A DNA stretch of 64,000 nucleotides from Cyanobium sp. AMD-g (GCF_024346395.1 NZ_JAGQCW010000004.1:184910-248909); one strand, 5' to 3'. Counted from the first letter of the stretch, positions 33,623 through 43,760 are shown. A program made the numbers and translations. The notes: generated by a model from the letters alone, not told the origin.

Positions 33623-34064
33623 ACCCACCACCTGGGTGGTGGATGCGTCGGTGGCCTTCGCCTGGTTTGCCGCCGTGCCGGGCTCAGCGCAGGCCGCCTG
33701 GCTTCTGGAGCCAGGATCTGCAGCCGCCTTGCTGGCGCCCGATCTGGTGCTGGTGGACCTGTTGAACGCGGGGTGGAAAAGCCTGCGGCTGGGGGCCATC
33801 ACCGCCGAGCAGTTCCAGATGCTGGCGCACCGCGCCGCTGAACCCTTCAGCCACCTTGCGCCCTCCACGGCCTTGCTGGCCCGGGCCGGCCACTGGTGCC
33901 TGGAGCTGGATCACCCGGCCGATCACTGCCTCTACGTGGCCCTGGCCGAACGGGAACGGGCCACCCTGGTCAGCGCCGATCAGCGGCTGCTGCGCAAACT
34001 ACAGATCGCAAAGCCTGGCCTGCCCGCCGCCATGGACTTGGCCAGCCTCACGGAGAACCGTTAA
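33612..34064 (+). CDS. PIN-domain toxin
   Basis: A 150-residue PIN protein. WVVDASVAFAWFA has the first Asp; VLVDLLNAGWKSLR stands where the Glu usually is and shows an Asp-Leu-Leu-Asn instead, a divergence to note; HPADHCLYVALAERE and LVSADQRLLRKL hold the later acidic residues. The product is probably an RNase partner of the upstream FitA-like antitoxin. Confidence 0.85.
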   Translation: MAAEPTTWVVDASVAFAWFAAVPGSAQAAWLLEPGSAAALLAPDLVLVDLLNAGWKSLRLGAITAEQFQMLAHRAAEPFSHLAPSTALLARAGHWCLELDHPADHCLYVALAERERATLVSADQRLLRKLQIAKPGLPAAMDLASLTENR

Positions 34065-34072
34065 CAGGACCG

Positions 34073-34101
34073 TTGACCCGCCCTACGGCCATCCGGATGA
34101 T
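34073..34101 (+). promoter_or_regulatory. Candidate promoter of the Xre-RES pair
   Basis: TTGACC (34073-34078) and GATGAT (34096-34101) with a 17-base spacer. The -10 is weak. It lies just upstream of the direct repeats that overlap the antitoxin start. Confidence 0.4.
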
Positions 34102-34103
34102 GA

Positions 34104-34135
34104 TGCCAAATGGCCGTGTTAACATTGCCAAATGG
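34104..34135 (+). repeat. Direct repeats at the Xre-RES start (candidate operator)
   Basis: TGCCAAATGG occurs at 34104-34113 and 34126-34135, 22 bases apart (about two helix turns). The second copy contains the ATG of the antitoxin gene, and no Shine-Dalgarno is visible, so binding here could block both transcription and translation. Confidence 0.55.
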
Positions 34136-34584
34136 TGCAGCTCGACACACCAGCGGCCACCCCCTCCACGCCTGCCTTGGCAGATCCGAGCGCAATCCTG
34201 CGTCTGCAAGCTGGCGACGCGGCCGAGTTGCGCGAGGCGGTGCGCAAGGGCCTGCCGTTTTCGGCTTTTGAAGCCTTATCCAGCCTCCTGGCGATCTCCC
34301 AGCAGCAGGTGACAGCCGTTTTGGGGATTCCGCCGCGGACCATCGCACGCAGAAAGACGTCACAGTCACTGACCCCCCAGGAATCTGACAGGCTTTACCG
34401 GGTGGCCAAAACGATCGCCCAGACTGTCGAGGTGCTCGGTTCCATCGACAAAGCCCGCGTTTGGCTCAAGAGTCCCAACCGTGCCCTAGGTGGTGAGGTA
34501 CCGCTTGATCTTCTCGACACCGAGATTGGTGCCAGTCAGGTGGAAGACGTGCTGCTCCGTCTCAACTACGGCATCTTCAGCTGA
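34132..34584 (+). CDS. Xre/MbcA/ParS-type antitoxin (DUF2384)
   Basis: A 150-residue antitoxin. The N-terminal HTH-like region (SSLLAISQQQVTAVLGIPPR, then TIARRKTSQSLTPQESDRLY) is that of Xre-type RES antitoxins; the C-terminal DUF2384 part has ARVWLKSPNRALGGEVPLDL, the toxin-binding motif. Its stop overlaps the RES toxin ATG by one base (TGATG). Confidence 0.9.
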   Translation: MVQLDTPAATPSTPALADPSAILRLQAGDAAELREAVRKGLPFSAFEALSSLLAISQQQVTAVLGIPPRTIARRKTSQSLTPQESDRLYRVAKTIAQTVEVLGSIDKARVWLKSPNRALGGEVPLDLLDTEIGASQVEDVLLRLNYGIFS

Positions 34585-35045
34585 TGCACGTCTGGCGGAT
34601 TTGCCGCAAGCCGCACGCGCTCACCACGCTTGATGGCCTCGGGGGTCTGTACACCTCGGGGCGCTGGCATCAAAAGGGGCGTCCCATGATTTATACCGCT
34701 ACGTCTGCAGCGCTCGCGGCACTCGAAGTGCTCGTCCACGTTGATCCGCTCACCGCTCCAGCCGACCTGCGGCTACTGACCATCGACATCCCCGACGACC
34801 TACCGCTGGACGTTCTGCCTTCAACGCAACTGCCAACGGATTGGAGGGCGGTACCAGCTCCAGCGCAGCTTCAGTCCATCGGGACCTCGTGGCTTTCGAG
34901 TTGCCGCACGGCCGGATTAATCGTGCCTTCAGCTGTTATCCCACTCGAACAAAACATCCTGCTCAATCCCCAGCATCCAGAAGCCCAACGTTTACGCATC
35001 ATCAGCGATGAAGACTTCTACTTCGATTCACGCCTTTTGAGCTGA
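34584..35045 (+). CDS. RES-domain toxin (NAD+-degrading)
   Basis: A 153-residue RES protein. GGLYTSGRWHQKGRPMIYTA carries the Arg and the RES-family Gly-x-x-Arg-Trp block, and SAALAALEVLVHVD the conserved Glu. RES toxins are NAD+ phosphorylases/glycohydrolases that stop growth by lowering NAD+ (family knowledge). The pair is complete with the upstream Xre antitoxin. Confidence 0.9.
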   Translation: MHVWRICRKPHALTTLDGLGGLYTSGRWHQKGRPMIYTATSAALAALEVLVHVDPLTAPADLRLLTIDIPDDLPLDVLPSTQLPTDWRAVPAPAQLQSIGTSWLSSCRTAGLIVPSAVIPLEQNILLNPQHPEAQRLRIISDEDFYFDSRLLS

Positions 35046-35052
35046 GCCATCC

Positions 35053-36861
35053 TCACTGATTCAGTTTCAGCACCGCCATGAAGGCCTCCTGGGGCACCTC
35101 GACACGGCCCATCGCCTTCATGCGCTTCTTGCCCTTGGCCTGTTTCTTGAGCAGCTTCTTCTTGCGGGAAATGTCGCCGCCGTAGCACTTGGCCAGCACG
35201 TCCTTGCGGATGGCGCTGATGCTTTCGCTGGCGATGATGCGGCTGCCGATCGAGGCCTGGATCGGAATCTTGAACTGTTGGCGGGGGATCAGCTCTTTGA
35301 GCTTCTCCACCAGGCTCTTGCCCACATTGTAAGACTTATCGCGGTGCACAATCGTGGTGAGGGGATCGGCCCGCTCGCCGTTGATCAGCACATCGAGGCG
35401 CACCAGTTCGTTGCGGCGATAGCCGATCAGGCTGTACTCCATCGAGGCGTAGCCCTTGGTGCGGCTCTTCATCTGATCGAAGAAATCCGTCACCACTTCC
35501 GCCAGCGGCATCTCGTAGTGCAGCGTCACCCGGTCGGTGGTGATGTATTTCATGTCGATGAACTCACCACGCCGCTCCTGGCACAGCTCCATCAGGGCGC
35601 CGTTGTACACATTGGGGGTGTAGATCTCCAGCTTCACATAGGGCTCCTCGATCGATTCCCGCTTCTGGGGATCGGGCAGGGTGGCGGGGTTGTCCACCTT
35701 CAAGGTGCTGCCGTCGATCATGTTCACCTGGTAGATCACCGAAGGCGCGGTGACGATCAGGTCGAGGTCGTACTCCCGCTCCAGCCGCTCCTGCACGATC
35801 TCCATGTGCAGCAGGCCCAGGAAGCCGCAGCGGAAGCCGAAGCCCATGGCACTGCTGGTTTCCGGCTCGAACTTCAGCGCCGCATCGGAGAGCTGCAGCT
35901 TGTCGAGGGCCTCGCGCAGGTCGGGGTATTGGTCGGCATCGGTGGGGAACAGGCCGCAGAACACCATCGGTGTGGCTTCGGCATAACCGGGCAGCGGCTC
36001 GGCCGCCGGATTGGCCGCCAGGGTGATCGTGTCGCCGACACGGGCATCGGCCACCGCCTTGATCGAGGCGGCCAGATAGCCCACCTCACCGGCATGCAGG
36101 CTGTCCACCTGGCGCTGGTCGGGGGCCATCACGCCCACCTCATCAAGCTCCACCACCTTGCCGCTGGCCATCAGCAGCACCTTGTCCTTGCGGGCGATCA
36201 CACCGCTGATCACCCGGAAATAGACGATCACACCCCGGTAGGGGTCGTAATAGGAGTCGAAGATCAGGGCCCGCAGCGGTTCGTCCACCTGGTCCGGCGG
36301 CGCCGGCACCCGGTCCACCACCGCCTGCAGGATCTCAGGCACCCCCAGGCCGGTCTTGGCGGAGCAATTGATCGCCGTGGAGGTATCCAGGCCGATGATC
36401 GCTTCGATCTCCGCCTTGATCCGGTCGGGATCGGCCCCCGGCAGGTCGATCTTGTTCAGCACCGGAATGATCTCCAGATCGTTCTCCAGTGCCAGGTACA
36501 CATTGGCGAGCGTTTGCGCCTCCACCCCCTGGCTGGCATCCACCACCAGCAGGGCGCCCTCGCAGGCCAGCAGGCTGCGGCTCACCTCATAGGAAAAGTC
36601 GACATGGCCCGGCGTGTCGATCAGGTTGAGGATGTAGGTCTGGCCGTCGGCCGCCTTGTACTCCATGCGGGCCGCCTGGAGCTTGATCGTGATGCCCCGT
36701 TCCCGCTCCAGTTCCATGTTGTCCAGGAACTGGGCCTGCATGTCCCGGGCCGCCACGGTGCCGGTGTCCTGCAACAGCCGGTCGGCCAGGGTCGATTTGC
36801 CATGGTCGATGTGGGCGATGATGCAGAAATTACGGATCCGCTGGGCGGGAACGTCGGTCAT
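35053..36861 (-). CDS. lepA: Elongation factor 4 (LepA)
   Basis: A 602-residue ribosome-associated GTPase that back-translocates stalled ribosomes. G1 is [16 protein letters not shown]3 is [12 protein letters not shown]4 is NKIDLPGAD. The LepA-specific C-terminal region ends in [20 protein letters not shown] with [17 protein letters not shown]. The start at 36861 ([13 protein letters not shown]) is chosen over the longer frame because it matches the family start. Length is normal. Confidence 0.97.
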   Translation of the reverse strand: MTDVPAQRIRNFCIIAHIDHGKSTLADRLLQDTGTVAARDMQAQFLDNMELERERGITIKLQAARMEYKAADGQTYILNLIDTPGHVDFSYEVSRSLLACEGALLVVDASQGVEAQTLANVYLALENDLEIIPVLNKIDLPGADPDRIKAEIEAIIGLDTSTAINCSAKTGLGVPEILQAVVDRVPAPPDQVDEPLRALIFDSYYDPYRGVIVYFRVISGVIARKDKVLLMASGKVVELDEVGVMAPDQRQVDSLHAGEVGYLAASIKAVADARVGDTITLAANPAAEPLPGYAEATPMVFCGLFPTDADQYPDLREALDKLQLSDAALKFEPETSSAMGFGFRCGFLGLLHMEIVQERLEREYDLDLIVTAPSVIYQVNMIDGSTLKVDNPATLPDPQKRESIEEPYVKLEIYTPNVYNGALMELCQERRGEFIDMKYITTDRVTLHYEMPLAEVVTDFFDQMKSRTKGYASMEYSLIGYRRNELVRLDVLINGERADPLTTIVHRDKSYNVGKSLVEKLKELIPRQQFKIPIQASIGSRIIASESISAIRKDVLAKCYGGDISRKKKLLKKQAKGKKRMKAMGRVEVPQEAFMAVLKLNQ

Positions 36862-37026
36862 AGGGGGGCAGCGGCCGGCGGCCCAAAGGGGCCACCGCAA
36901 GTTGGGGCGATCCTAGGCAGCGGCGGCCGGGGACTCCCCACGGCCCTGGGCACCACGGCCGACACCGTTCTGAGAATGTTCCTACAGCCAGTGGGACTAG
37001 CGTGTACCCACCGTGCGGGGGAACCA

Positions 37027-37293
37027 GTGCAGGCCTTCACGATCCGCCAGCTCAAGAGCAACCCCTCCACCGTGATCCGTGCGGTCGAGGCCGATGCCAT
37101 GGCTCTGGTCCAGTCGGGTTCGATCTCCACCGCCACCGCGGCCCCCATCGCTGGCCTGCCACTGCCGCACGTTCTTGAGCTGCTCTCCAGCCTGAGGATT
37201 CCACTCAGCTCCAGCGATCCGGCCGACACCAGCTCCGATCTGGAGGCCGCCCGGCGCTGGGGAGGCGGCAGCAAGGCCTGGAATCGCTGCTGA
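37027..37293 (+). CDS. Antitoxin of Phd / UPF0175 type
   Basis: An 88-residue protein from GTG 37027. MQAFTIRQLKSNPSTVIRAV is a short Phd/YefM-like N-terminus, while ALVQSGSISTATAAPIAGLP with LPHVLELLSSLRIPL matches the UPF0175 family. Either a natural fusion or a product of deletion. Its toxin (DUF3368) survives only as a fragment that begins around the end of this gene. GTG start and no clear Shine-Dalgarno keep confidence moderate. Confidence 0.6.
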   Translation: MQAFTIRQLKSNPSTVIRAVEADAMALVQSGSISTATAAPIAGLPLPHVLELLSSLRIPLSSSDPADTSSDLEAARRWGGGSKAWNRC

Positions 37294-37352
37294 TCCTCGA
37301 CGACCGCGCTGGACGCGCCGAAGCCCGCCGGCTGGATCTCGAGCTCACCGGC
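37281..37352 (+). pseudogene. DUF3368 toxin remnant
   Basis: A frame overlapping the end of the antitoxin gene encodes ESLLILDDRAGRAEARRLDL, then ELTGT, matching the VILDEAAGRAVAEALGLPVTGT block in the middle of DUF3368 (PIN-like) toxins. Both ends of the domain are gone, and the similarity stops at about 37352, next to an unrelated reverse-strand fragment. Confidence 0.6.
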
Positions 37353-37359
37353 ACGGCTG

Positions 37360-37538
37360 CGGTGGTGGCCATGGCCGCAGCCGAGATCCAGATAGCGGAA
37401 CCCTTTGCTGGCCAGGCCGGGATCGAACCGGTGGCGGCCCCCCAGCAGCGTGGCCAGCACGAGCCAGGACACGGACAGCTCCCGGTGCAGGAAGGCCCCA
37501 TAGGTCTTGTCGATGGGATAGGCGGGCTTGGCATCCAT
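37360..37538 (-). pseudogene. Truncated SAM methyltransferase, N-terminal remnant
   Basis: The minus strand encodes YPIDKTYGAFLHRELSVSWL and, further on, YLDLGCGHGHH before the similarity ends at the DUF3368 remnant. This matches the N-terminus and motif I of the methyltransferase family also seen at 25829 and 38642 (YRELAPGW ... YLEMGCGMG). About 59 codons remain; the catalytic rest was deleted. Confidence 0.6.
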
Positions 37539-38641
37539 CCCGATCTGGCAGGCGCTTTGGGCGCAGGCTGGAGCTCAGGATTCTGGAATCGAGCCATGGC
37601 CGGCTGCCCCTGTGCAACCAATGCCCGATCGCGCCCTACGGGCGGACCTCCCCCACGGCTCCGGCCTCGAACGTCCCCATCTCAGGAGTAGGCAAGGCCA
37701 CCGCTGAACGGCGCCATTCCCAGACAGGATGTCTCGGGTTCGCAAAGATCGAATGGCCCATGACTGCTGGGATCGCGGCAGTTGTTCATGCCAGTGGGTC
37801 CACATGATTGCTTCCCGCACCAAGCAGACAGCAGTGAAAGAAATGAAGCCATTTCCGCCTCCGTGGTGGCAACATCTCACCCAGCCTGACTCTGCCGGGA
37901 GGCAGGGACGATCACTCACGGCTTCGACGCCGCGAACAACACAATCATGCCCACAGCCCCAACGGTCAGGGGCATAGACCAACTTGATCTGATCTCAGCT
38001 TTCACCTCCGTCGATTGTCTCAACAACCTGCCTCATCAACAGTTGCGAGCCCATCCACTCCATCACCCTACGGAGGGTCGGGGTACGTTTTCACCGGCCT
38101 GTCCTCGGCCGAGCGCACCGGGAATTTCTCCTACTGATGTCTTAGCCTCCATGCATCTTCCATTGATCGCCTCTCTGGTGCGGATGTTTCCTTCTCAGAC
38201 TTGCGGCGGTGAGGCCCCCAGCATCTCCGGGAAGCAGCCTGCAGCTTGTCGGCTCGAAGCCGAGCAGGGAAGCACAGCACAAGTGGCGACACGCTTGAAT
38301 GCCACCCGCTTCAAAAGGCATTTCGGTTCCACACCCCAGCCCAAGGGCGTTCACCGAGCTCTCCCACCGTCCTCCCAAACCCCAATCCATCACGACGCCT
38401 ACGTCGACTTGCTCCGGGAAAAGGTTGTGGCGGCAGCGTCAGAGCTGACAAGCGCCTCAACGCCATGGATCGTGGCATCGTCCAGCCGTGCGCCGGACAG
38501 TCATCCCTATCGTCAAGCCAAACGCAATGACGATGGAGCCTTGGCGAACCTTGATCTGCTGCCCCCGGATAGACGTCAAGCGACGGATCGGATCCCCACA
38601 GGGGTGCAAGTGTGTACTCCTCGCGACAAAGAAGAATTGTC
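37539..38641. other. Intergenic region without a supportable gene
   Basis: About 1.1 kb between the remnants and the intact methyltransferase gene. Open frames on both strands lack recognisable features. It probably holds decayed DNA and the promoter of the methyltransferase. Confidence 0.45.
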
Positions 38642-40213
38642 ATGAGCTGGGATCGGGGTTATTACAGCGAAGGCAGTTACACCAGTCATTTTTACAGGGA
38701 ACTAGCGCCTGGCTGGATTGACTTCTCCCTTCTGGTGAAAGGCCAGCAGCCGCCCAGATCGAAGGATGGCGCGCCATTCTCCTATCTTGAAATGGGTTGC
38801 GGGATGGGGCTGAGCCTCTGTCTGTTGGCGGCCACGCATCCGGAAGGAGAATTCGTGGGCATCGATTTCTTACCCGATCATGTGGCCCATGCCAACGGAC
38901 TGGCCTCCGAGCTCGGACTCTCCAACCTGCGCGTTCTGGAGGCAGATTTCATCAACCTCCAGCAGGACGGTTCACCCCTCGGCCTGAGCGCCGGACACTC
39001 TGGACACTTCCACTATGTGACGGCCCATGGCATCGCCTCCTGGGTTGTAGAGCCGGTTCAACAGGCCCTGTTGGCCGTCGCCGCTGCAGCGCTGAAACCC
39101 GGCGGGGCGTTCTATTGCTCTTACAACACCTACCCCGGCTGGCTGGGTCTGACGGCTTTCCGTCAACTCTCCGAACTTGAGCGTGAGCGCCACGATCCAT
39201 GCAGCCCTGAATTGGCTTACCGAGCTGCCGCCACAACCCTCGCCGCCTTGTTGGGCCAGGGCAAGGAAACGACGGCTCTGGGCCAGATGCTGCCCAAGCT
39301 GCATGACGAGCTGGCCCGGCTTCCGTGGCATGAGCCCAATTACCTCACCCAGGAATATGCCAGTCAGGGCTGGGCTCCCCTTTTCGTGGCCGACATGCAT
39401 CGCCGCTGCCGCAAACACAAACTTCGCTTCCGCGCCAGCGCCACGTTGCCCGAACTTTTTGATGAGTTCCTGATCGCAGGACTACGACCTTCCGTTCTGC
39501 AGGAAACCAACCCCGACATACGCCAGACGTTGCTGGATCTGGCCACCAACAAGTCGTTCCGTCGCGATCTGTTCGTGTATGGAGATGTCCCTTTGACACC
39601 CCAGCGTCGCAACGCCGCCCTTTCGGAACTGCCCGTGAGGCTTCAGGAGACCCCACCCCTGGATCACTATCGGTTTCCTACCAGCTTCGGCGACATCGCT
39701 GGCAATGACGAGGCTTACCGTTCCCTTGAAGCCGCCTTGGTGGAGGGCCCACTCAGTCTGGCTCAGTTGCAGGAGGCCACGGGCCTTCCAGAGCAGGAAT
39801 TACTGCCCATGGTGGCCCTTCTCTTGCATCGTCAGAGGCTGGGGCTGGATCGTGGGGAGGCCGCCCATGAGGCAAGCGAAACCTGCCGGAAAGCCAACAA
39901 CACGCTCCTGCGAAGGATCCGGGAAGGCGAGGCCATCAACCATCTTGCTGCGCCTGCCATTGGTTCGGCCATCAGCTTCAGCCCCCTTGAAGCCCTCACT
40001 CTCGAAGCCCAGACAGGGGGGCTGACCCCCACCAACGCGGCCGCCTGTGTTCTGTTGGAGTTATCAGCATCCGGCAAAGAACTGCTGAGTGAAGAAGGCA
40101 ACCTCCTCAAGGATCCAGAGGAACAACAGCGGCGGATTGAGGAGATTGGGTTTAACCTTGTTCATCAGAGGCTTCCCCAGCTACGCAGCTTGGATGTGTT
40201 CTCTTCGATGTGA
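38642..40213 (+). CDS. SAM methyltransferase with methyltransferase-regulatory domain, locus B
   Basis: A 523-residue paralogue of the operon A protein at 25829. [20 protein letters not shown] is SAM motif I, then [40 protein letters not shown] and [13 protein letters not shown]; the C-terminal part has the PF10119-like region ([19 protein letters not shown]). The ATG at 38642 is chosen, giving [20 protein letters not shown]. Here the gene precedes the pilin set, separated by a nifU-like gene, whereas in operon A it follows. GC-rich and core-like. Substrate unknown. Confidence 0.87.
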   Translation: MSWDRGYYSEGSYTSHFYRELAPGWIDFSLLVKGQQPPRSKDGAPFSYLEMGCGMGLSLCLLAATHPEGEFVGIDFLPDHVAHANGLASELGLSNLRVLEADFINLQQDGSPLGLSAGHSGHFHYVTAHGIASWVVEPVQQALLAVAAAALKPGGAFYCSYNTYPGWLGLTAFRQLSELERERHDPCSPELAYRAAATTLAALLGQGKETTALGQMLPKLHDELARLPWHEPNYLTQEYASQGWAPLFVADMHRRCRKHKLRFRASATLPELFDEFLIAGLRPSVLQETNPDIRQTLLDLATNKSFRRDLFVYGDVPLTPQRRNAALSELPVRLQETPPLDHYRFPTSFGDIAGNDEAYRSLEAALVEGPLSLAQLQEATGLPEQELLPMVALLLHRQRLGLDRGEAAHEASETCRKANNTLLRRIREGEAINHLAAPAIGSAISFSPLEALTLEAQTGGLTPTNAAACVLLELSASGKELLSEEGNLLKDPEEQQRRIEEIGFNLVHQRLPQLRSLDVFSSM

Positions 40214-40467
40214 TGCCACGACAGACGCTCGAGCCTTCCAACGGAACCAGATCAAGACGGCTTCTCATCCTGTCGGCACGGCAGCGTTCACGACCCCAAA
40301 ATTCGGAGTCCCTCCCGACAATCGTTTCACCCTGGCCTCCTGAGCTCCTTCCAGCCCATGACACGGGACGCGGACCGACCGCCAACTGGCGCCCTGCGGA
40401 CCGGCCATGCGCCCCGTCTGATCCGGCCTCGGCCTTCCTAAGGTGCTGGCAAAGCACTCGCCTACCC

Positions 40468-40725
40468 ATGACCACCGAGACCGGCACCGATCCCCGCGCC
40501 CTGACGATCGAGAACGTCGAGCGGGTCCTCGACGAGCTGCGCCCTTACCTGATGGCCGATGGCGGCAACGTCGAGATCGTCGAGATCGACGGACCGGTGG
40601 TGAAGGTGCGACTGCAGGGCGCCTGTGGCTCCTGCCCCAGCAGCACCATGACCCTCAAGATGGGCATCGAGCGCAAAATGCGTGAAGCGATCCCGGAAGT
40701 GAGCGAAGTGGTACAGGTGCTCTGA
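40468..40725 (+). CDS. NifU-like (NfuA C-terminal domain) Fe-S scaffold
   Basis: An 85-residue single-domain Nfu protein: [20 protein letters not shown], then [20 protein letters not shown] with the CxxC cluster motif. Carries an Fe-S cluster for delivery to apoproteins. The cyanobacterial single-domain NifU-like protein has this length. It starts 255 bases after the methyltransferase stop; the terminator behind it isolates it from the pilin operon B. Confidence 0.92.
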   Translation: MTTETGTDPRALTIENVERVLDELRPYLMADGGNVEIVEIDGPVVKVRLQGACGSCPSSTMTLKMGIERKMREAIPEVSEVVQVL

Positions 40726-40751
40726 AGCCTGCCTGTATGGATCTGGACTTT

Positions 40752-40777
40752 CCCTTCCGGTAGGAAGGGTTTTTTTT
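40752..40777 (+). terminator. Rho-independent terminator after the NifU-like gene
   Basis: CCCTTCC (40752-40758) and GGAAGGG (40763-40769) form a perfect 7-bp stem with a 4-base loop, followed by eight T. Confidence 0.9.
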
Positions 40778-40925
40778 GTCCGATTGTCAGCCTTCTCTTC
40801 AGCACCGCCAAGCGGATTCCATACCGAACCTCAAGGACCAGAGACGATCTGGTCCTAACTTGAAGTTGCAGCAGGAACGCTGCAGTGATTGAGTTTCGTG
40901 CCCATGCTGGCGGAGGTTGGAGGCG

Positions 40926-42557
40926 ATGACAAGCAAGCTGCTCCTCCACACACTGGCGGGCTCTTCCAAGGCGACAAGCCATCCCCGACGGCCCTCCGCG
41001 GCGAGAGGTTCGATGGCGGCCACCCTCCTGATCGTCATGGCGGTGCTGCTGGGCAGCCTGGCCATCTCGAACCGTTCCAGCCTCGCCGAACTGGGCTCCG
41101 CCTATCAGAGCCAGAGCCGCGATGCCAAGGCCGCGGCCGACATCGGCATGGCGGCCGTGGTCAGTGAGCTCAACCGCCACCGCAACCGCCAGTTGCTGGT
41201 CAATGCCTGCCTGCTGGAGACGGCCACGCCGGCCGCCATCGCCGCCAACAACGCCATCAAGGTGGTGGATGGACGGGCCTTCGCCAACATCGGCACCACC
41301 TTCCCCACCAGCGACGCGATTCCCACCGCCCAGACGCTCAACGTCGGCGATGGCTCCCAGCAGCGCTGGCGACTGGTGGATGTGGATTGCTCCGCTGCCA
41401 CGGCCGCCCTGATCAGGCAGGGCACGGTGGCCAACCCCATCACCGGTGCCGCCGGTGTGCTCCCCAGCACCGGTGAACTCACCCTCACCGTGCGCGGCTT
41501 CGCCCTGCGCGGTGGCGCCGTCGTGGCCACCAGCACCCTGCAGCAGACCCTGGAAGTGGTGCCCAAATGCCTCGACCGCAGCCTGCGCGGCCTGAACAAT
41601 GCCTTCGGCAACGACATCCGTCGCTGCACCCTGGCACCGAACTTCGGCTTCATCGCCGGCGCCGCCGAAGCCAACACCGGCGATCTGGTGATCAAAGGTG
41701 GTGCCTACAACATCAGTGTCAATCCGGTCACCTGCATCGCCACCAGCCCATCCGGCTGTGTCGACAACCTGGCCAACACCAGCGTGAACGTGGTCGACAT
41801 CAACCTGCCTCCCCCCCTGCCCACCGCCAACACCACCTGCAACAGCAACAGCCCTCCGGCCGTCTGCAACGTGGTGGTGAGCAGCAGCCTCACCCTGGCC
41901 AGCCGCGATTTCGCCAGCTGGCCCGCGCCCTGGAACACGCTCTGCAGCCGCGAGGATCTCAATGGCGGTGCTTCACCTCCAGGAACCTTTCAGGTCGTCT
42001 CCTGCAGCCTCAACCGCCTCAGCACGGGCAACAATGTTGCGCTGATTTTTGACACCAGCGGCAGCACCGACACCAGCACGATCCCGGTGCGGTTGCATTT
42101 CCCCAGGTCCTCCAGCAGCGGCCTCAAGAACCTCACCCGGGGCAACGGTTCGTCGGGCATCTACCAGTGCGATTCCGATGTCGGTGCCATCACCTGCAGC
42201 ACCACCACCCAGGGCGCCCCGCGTGCCGCCGACCTGGCCCTGTTCGGCTGTGCCGTGGGAGCGCCCTCCCCCTGCGGAGCCCAGTTCCTGGATCTCGGCA
42301 ACGGCACCGGGGCCACCCAGAGCATGTTCCTGCATTTCCCGCTCGGCAACGTCGAAATGGGCGGCACCCCGGATTTCAAAGGGGTGATCTGGACGAACGA
42401 TTTCAGGGCCAACGGCAACATCAGTGTCACGATTTCTCCGTCCGATGTGGAGAGCGTCTGCAACATGATGAAGTTCTGCAGTTCCGATGATTCTTTCTAC
42501 GAATCCTTTGCCATCGATTACGTCACCCGAGCCGTCAAGCGCCTCACCTACTCCTGA
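40926..42557 (+). CDS. Large minor-pilin-like protein, operon B
   Basis: A 543-residue paralogue of 21887-23572. The prepilin-like segment ARGSMAATLLIVMAVLLGSL lacks a classical G/F site (G/SMAAT instead); then LGSAYQSQSRDAKAAADIGM and ELNRHRNRQLLVNACLLE, VGDGSQQRWRLVDVD, VPKCLDRSLRGLNNAFGNDI. The extracellular part is Thr/Ser/Asn-rich with many cysteines. The ATG at 40926 has GGAGG nine bases upstream (40912-40916). GC content matches the core, unlike operon A. Confidence 0.8.
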   Translation: MTSKLLLHTLAGSSKATSHPRRPSAARGSMAATLLIVMAVLLGSLAISNRSSLAELGSAYQSQSRDAKAAADIGMAAVVSELNRHRNRQLLVNACLLETATPAAIAANNAIKVVDGRAFANIGTTFPTSDAIPTAQTLNVGDGSQQRWRLVDVDCSAATAALIRQGTVANPITGAAGVLPSTGELTLTVRGFALRGGAVVATSTLQQTLEVVPKCLDRSLRGLNNAFGNDIRRCTLAPNFGFIAGAAEANTGDLVIKGGAYNISVNPVTCIATSPSGCVDNLANTSVNVVDINLPPPLPTANTTCNSNSPPAVCNVVVSSSLTLASRDFASWPAPWNTLCSREDLNGGASPPGTFQVVSCSLNRLSTGNNVALIFDTSGSTDTSTIPVRLHFPRSSSSGLKNLTRGNGSSGIYQCDSDVGAITCSTTTQGAPRAADLALFGCAVGAPSPCGAQFLDLGNGTGATQSMFLHFPLGNVEMGGTPDFKGVIWTNDFRANGNISVTISPSDVESVCNMMKFCSSDDSFYESFAIDYVTRAVKRLTYS

Positions 42558-42563
42558 GCCGCC

Positions 42564-43169
42564 GTGAAACGTTCCCCTCCCACCCCCAAACACCGCCGCC
42601 CGGCCAACGGCTTCTCCCTGGTGGAACTGATGGTGTCCTCGGTGCTGCTGGTGCTGGCCCTCACCGGCACATCCGTCCTGTTCGTGGAGTCCAACCGCAG
42701 TTCAGCCGCCGCCACGTTGCGCTACCGCCAGCAGTCGCTGGTGGACACCGATCTGGCCCGGGTGCGGCGGCACAACGACCGCTACACCTGCAGCTCCGGC
42801 ACCTGCACCAGCCTCGGAACCGCGGAGCTCGGCAAGAACGATTTCTTTCCCGAGCCCACCTCCACGGCCGCCACGGGCAACAGCACCGCCGGCAACAGCT
42901 TCGAGGCCCTGTGCAACTCCACCAACCTGATCACCCAGCTGGTGGCCGACATCGGCTCCACCCCCTCCAACCTAACAACGGCGGGCATCGCCTACACCAT
43001 CGACCCCAACAACCAGGGGCAGCAGACCATCAGCGAATTCGGCACCAATGTGACGCGCAATCTGCACCGCTACACAATCACCTACACCTATACGAACACA
43101 GAAAACAACACCGTGGAGGTGTTGCGCCGGGTCACCCTCGTGCCCACCACCGCCGCTTGGTGCCCCTGA
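42564..43169 (+). CDS. Minor pilin, PilV/PilW-like, operon B
   Basis: A 201-residue prepilin. Basic leader ends at NG/FSLVELMVSSVLLVLALTG, Glu5 present. RQQSLVDTDLARVRRHNDRY followed by TC, and a C-terminal VTLVPTTAAWCP, align with the operon A protein. Six bases separate it from the preceding gene; its stop overlaps the next ATG (TGATG). Confidence 0.87.
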   Translation: MKRSPPTPKHRRPANGFSLVELMVSSVLLVLALTGTSVLFVESNRSSAAATLRYRQQSLVDTDLARVRRHNDRYTCSSGTCTSLGTAELGKNDFFPEPTSTAATGNSTAGNSFEALCNSTNLITQLVADIGSTPSNLTTAGIAYTIDPNNQGQQTISEFGTNVTRNLHRYTITYTYTNTENNTVEVLRRVTLVPTTAAWCP

Positions 43170-43756
43170 TGAAACACCCCTCCAGCAACGGCTTCACCTT
43201 GATCGAACTCACCGTGGTGGTGGCGGTCTTCGGCATCCTTTCCGCCGTCGGCCTCCACGCCTCCGGCAATGAATGGCGGCGCGAGCGGGTGAATGCGGTG
43301 GCCACCGAATTGGCCGGCTGGCTGGATTCGGTGCGGCGCACCTCCCTCAAAGGCAATGCCTGCCAGGTGAACATCAGTGGCGGCAACCTCACGGGTGGCG
43401 CCACCCTCGCCACCGGCTCCGAACTGCTCTCCAACGCTGTTGTGGCCAATCCATCCATCGCCAACAACTGCCTGACCGGCCAGCCGCTCCAGATCAGCGG
43501 AACCATGGGCTCCTCCACCTATGTGATTGCCCCGGGCAGCACCACCAGCTTCAAGTTCACCCCCCGCGGCACGGTCAACGCCGCAGCCGCCAACACCCAG
43601 CTCGCCAACCCCGTGGTGATCGAGATCTCCCTGGCGGGCACCACCGGACCCAAGCGTTGCGTCCGCATCTCCGAAGGCCTTGGCCTGATCAGCGTTGGCT
43701 CCAGCAACTCCAGCGACGGCACCTGTCCCGACAACAGCTACGGCGGAACCCTCTGA
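43169..43756 (+). CDS. Minor pilin, GspH/FimT-like, operon B
   Basis: A 195-residue prepilin: MKHPSSNG/FTLIELTVVVAV leader and helix, then EWRRERVNAVATELAGWLDS and the C-terminal KRCVRISEGLGLISVGSS, matching the operon A FimT-like protein closely. FimT-like proteins are DNA-binding minor pilins in some competent bacteria. Start at 43169 overlaps the preceding stop by one base. Confidence 0.9.
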   Translation: MKHPSSNGFTLIELTVVVAVFGILSAVGLHASGNEWRRERVNAVATELAGWLDSVRRTSLKGNACQVNISGGNLTGGATLATGSELLSNAVVANPSIANNCLTGQPLQISGTMGSSTYVIAPGSTTSFKFTPRGTVNAAAANTQLANPVVIEISLAGTTGPKRCVRISEGLGLISVGSSNSSDGTCPDNSYGGTL

Positions 43757-43760
43757 AGCC

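Noticed and set aside
35278..37293. 671-codon frame antisense to lepA
   Set aside because: Shadow of lepA with His-rich low-complexity translation. Only its end (37027-37293) is a likely real antitoxin frame.
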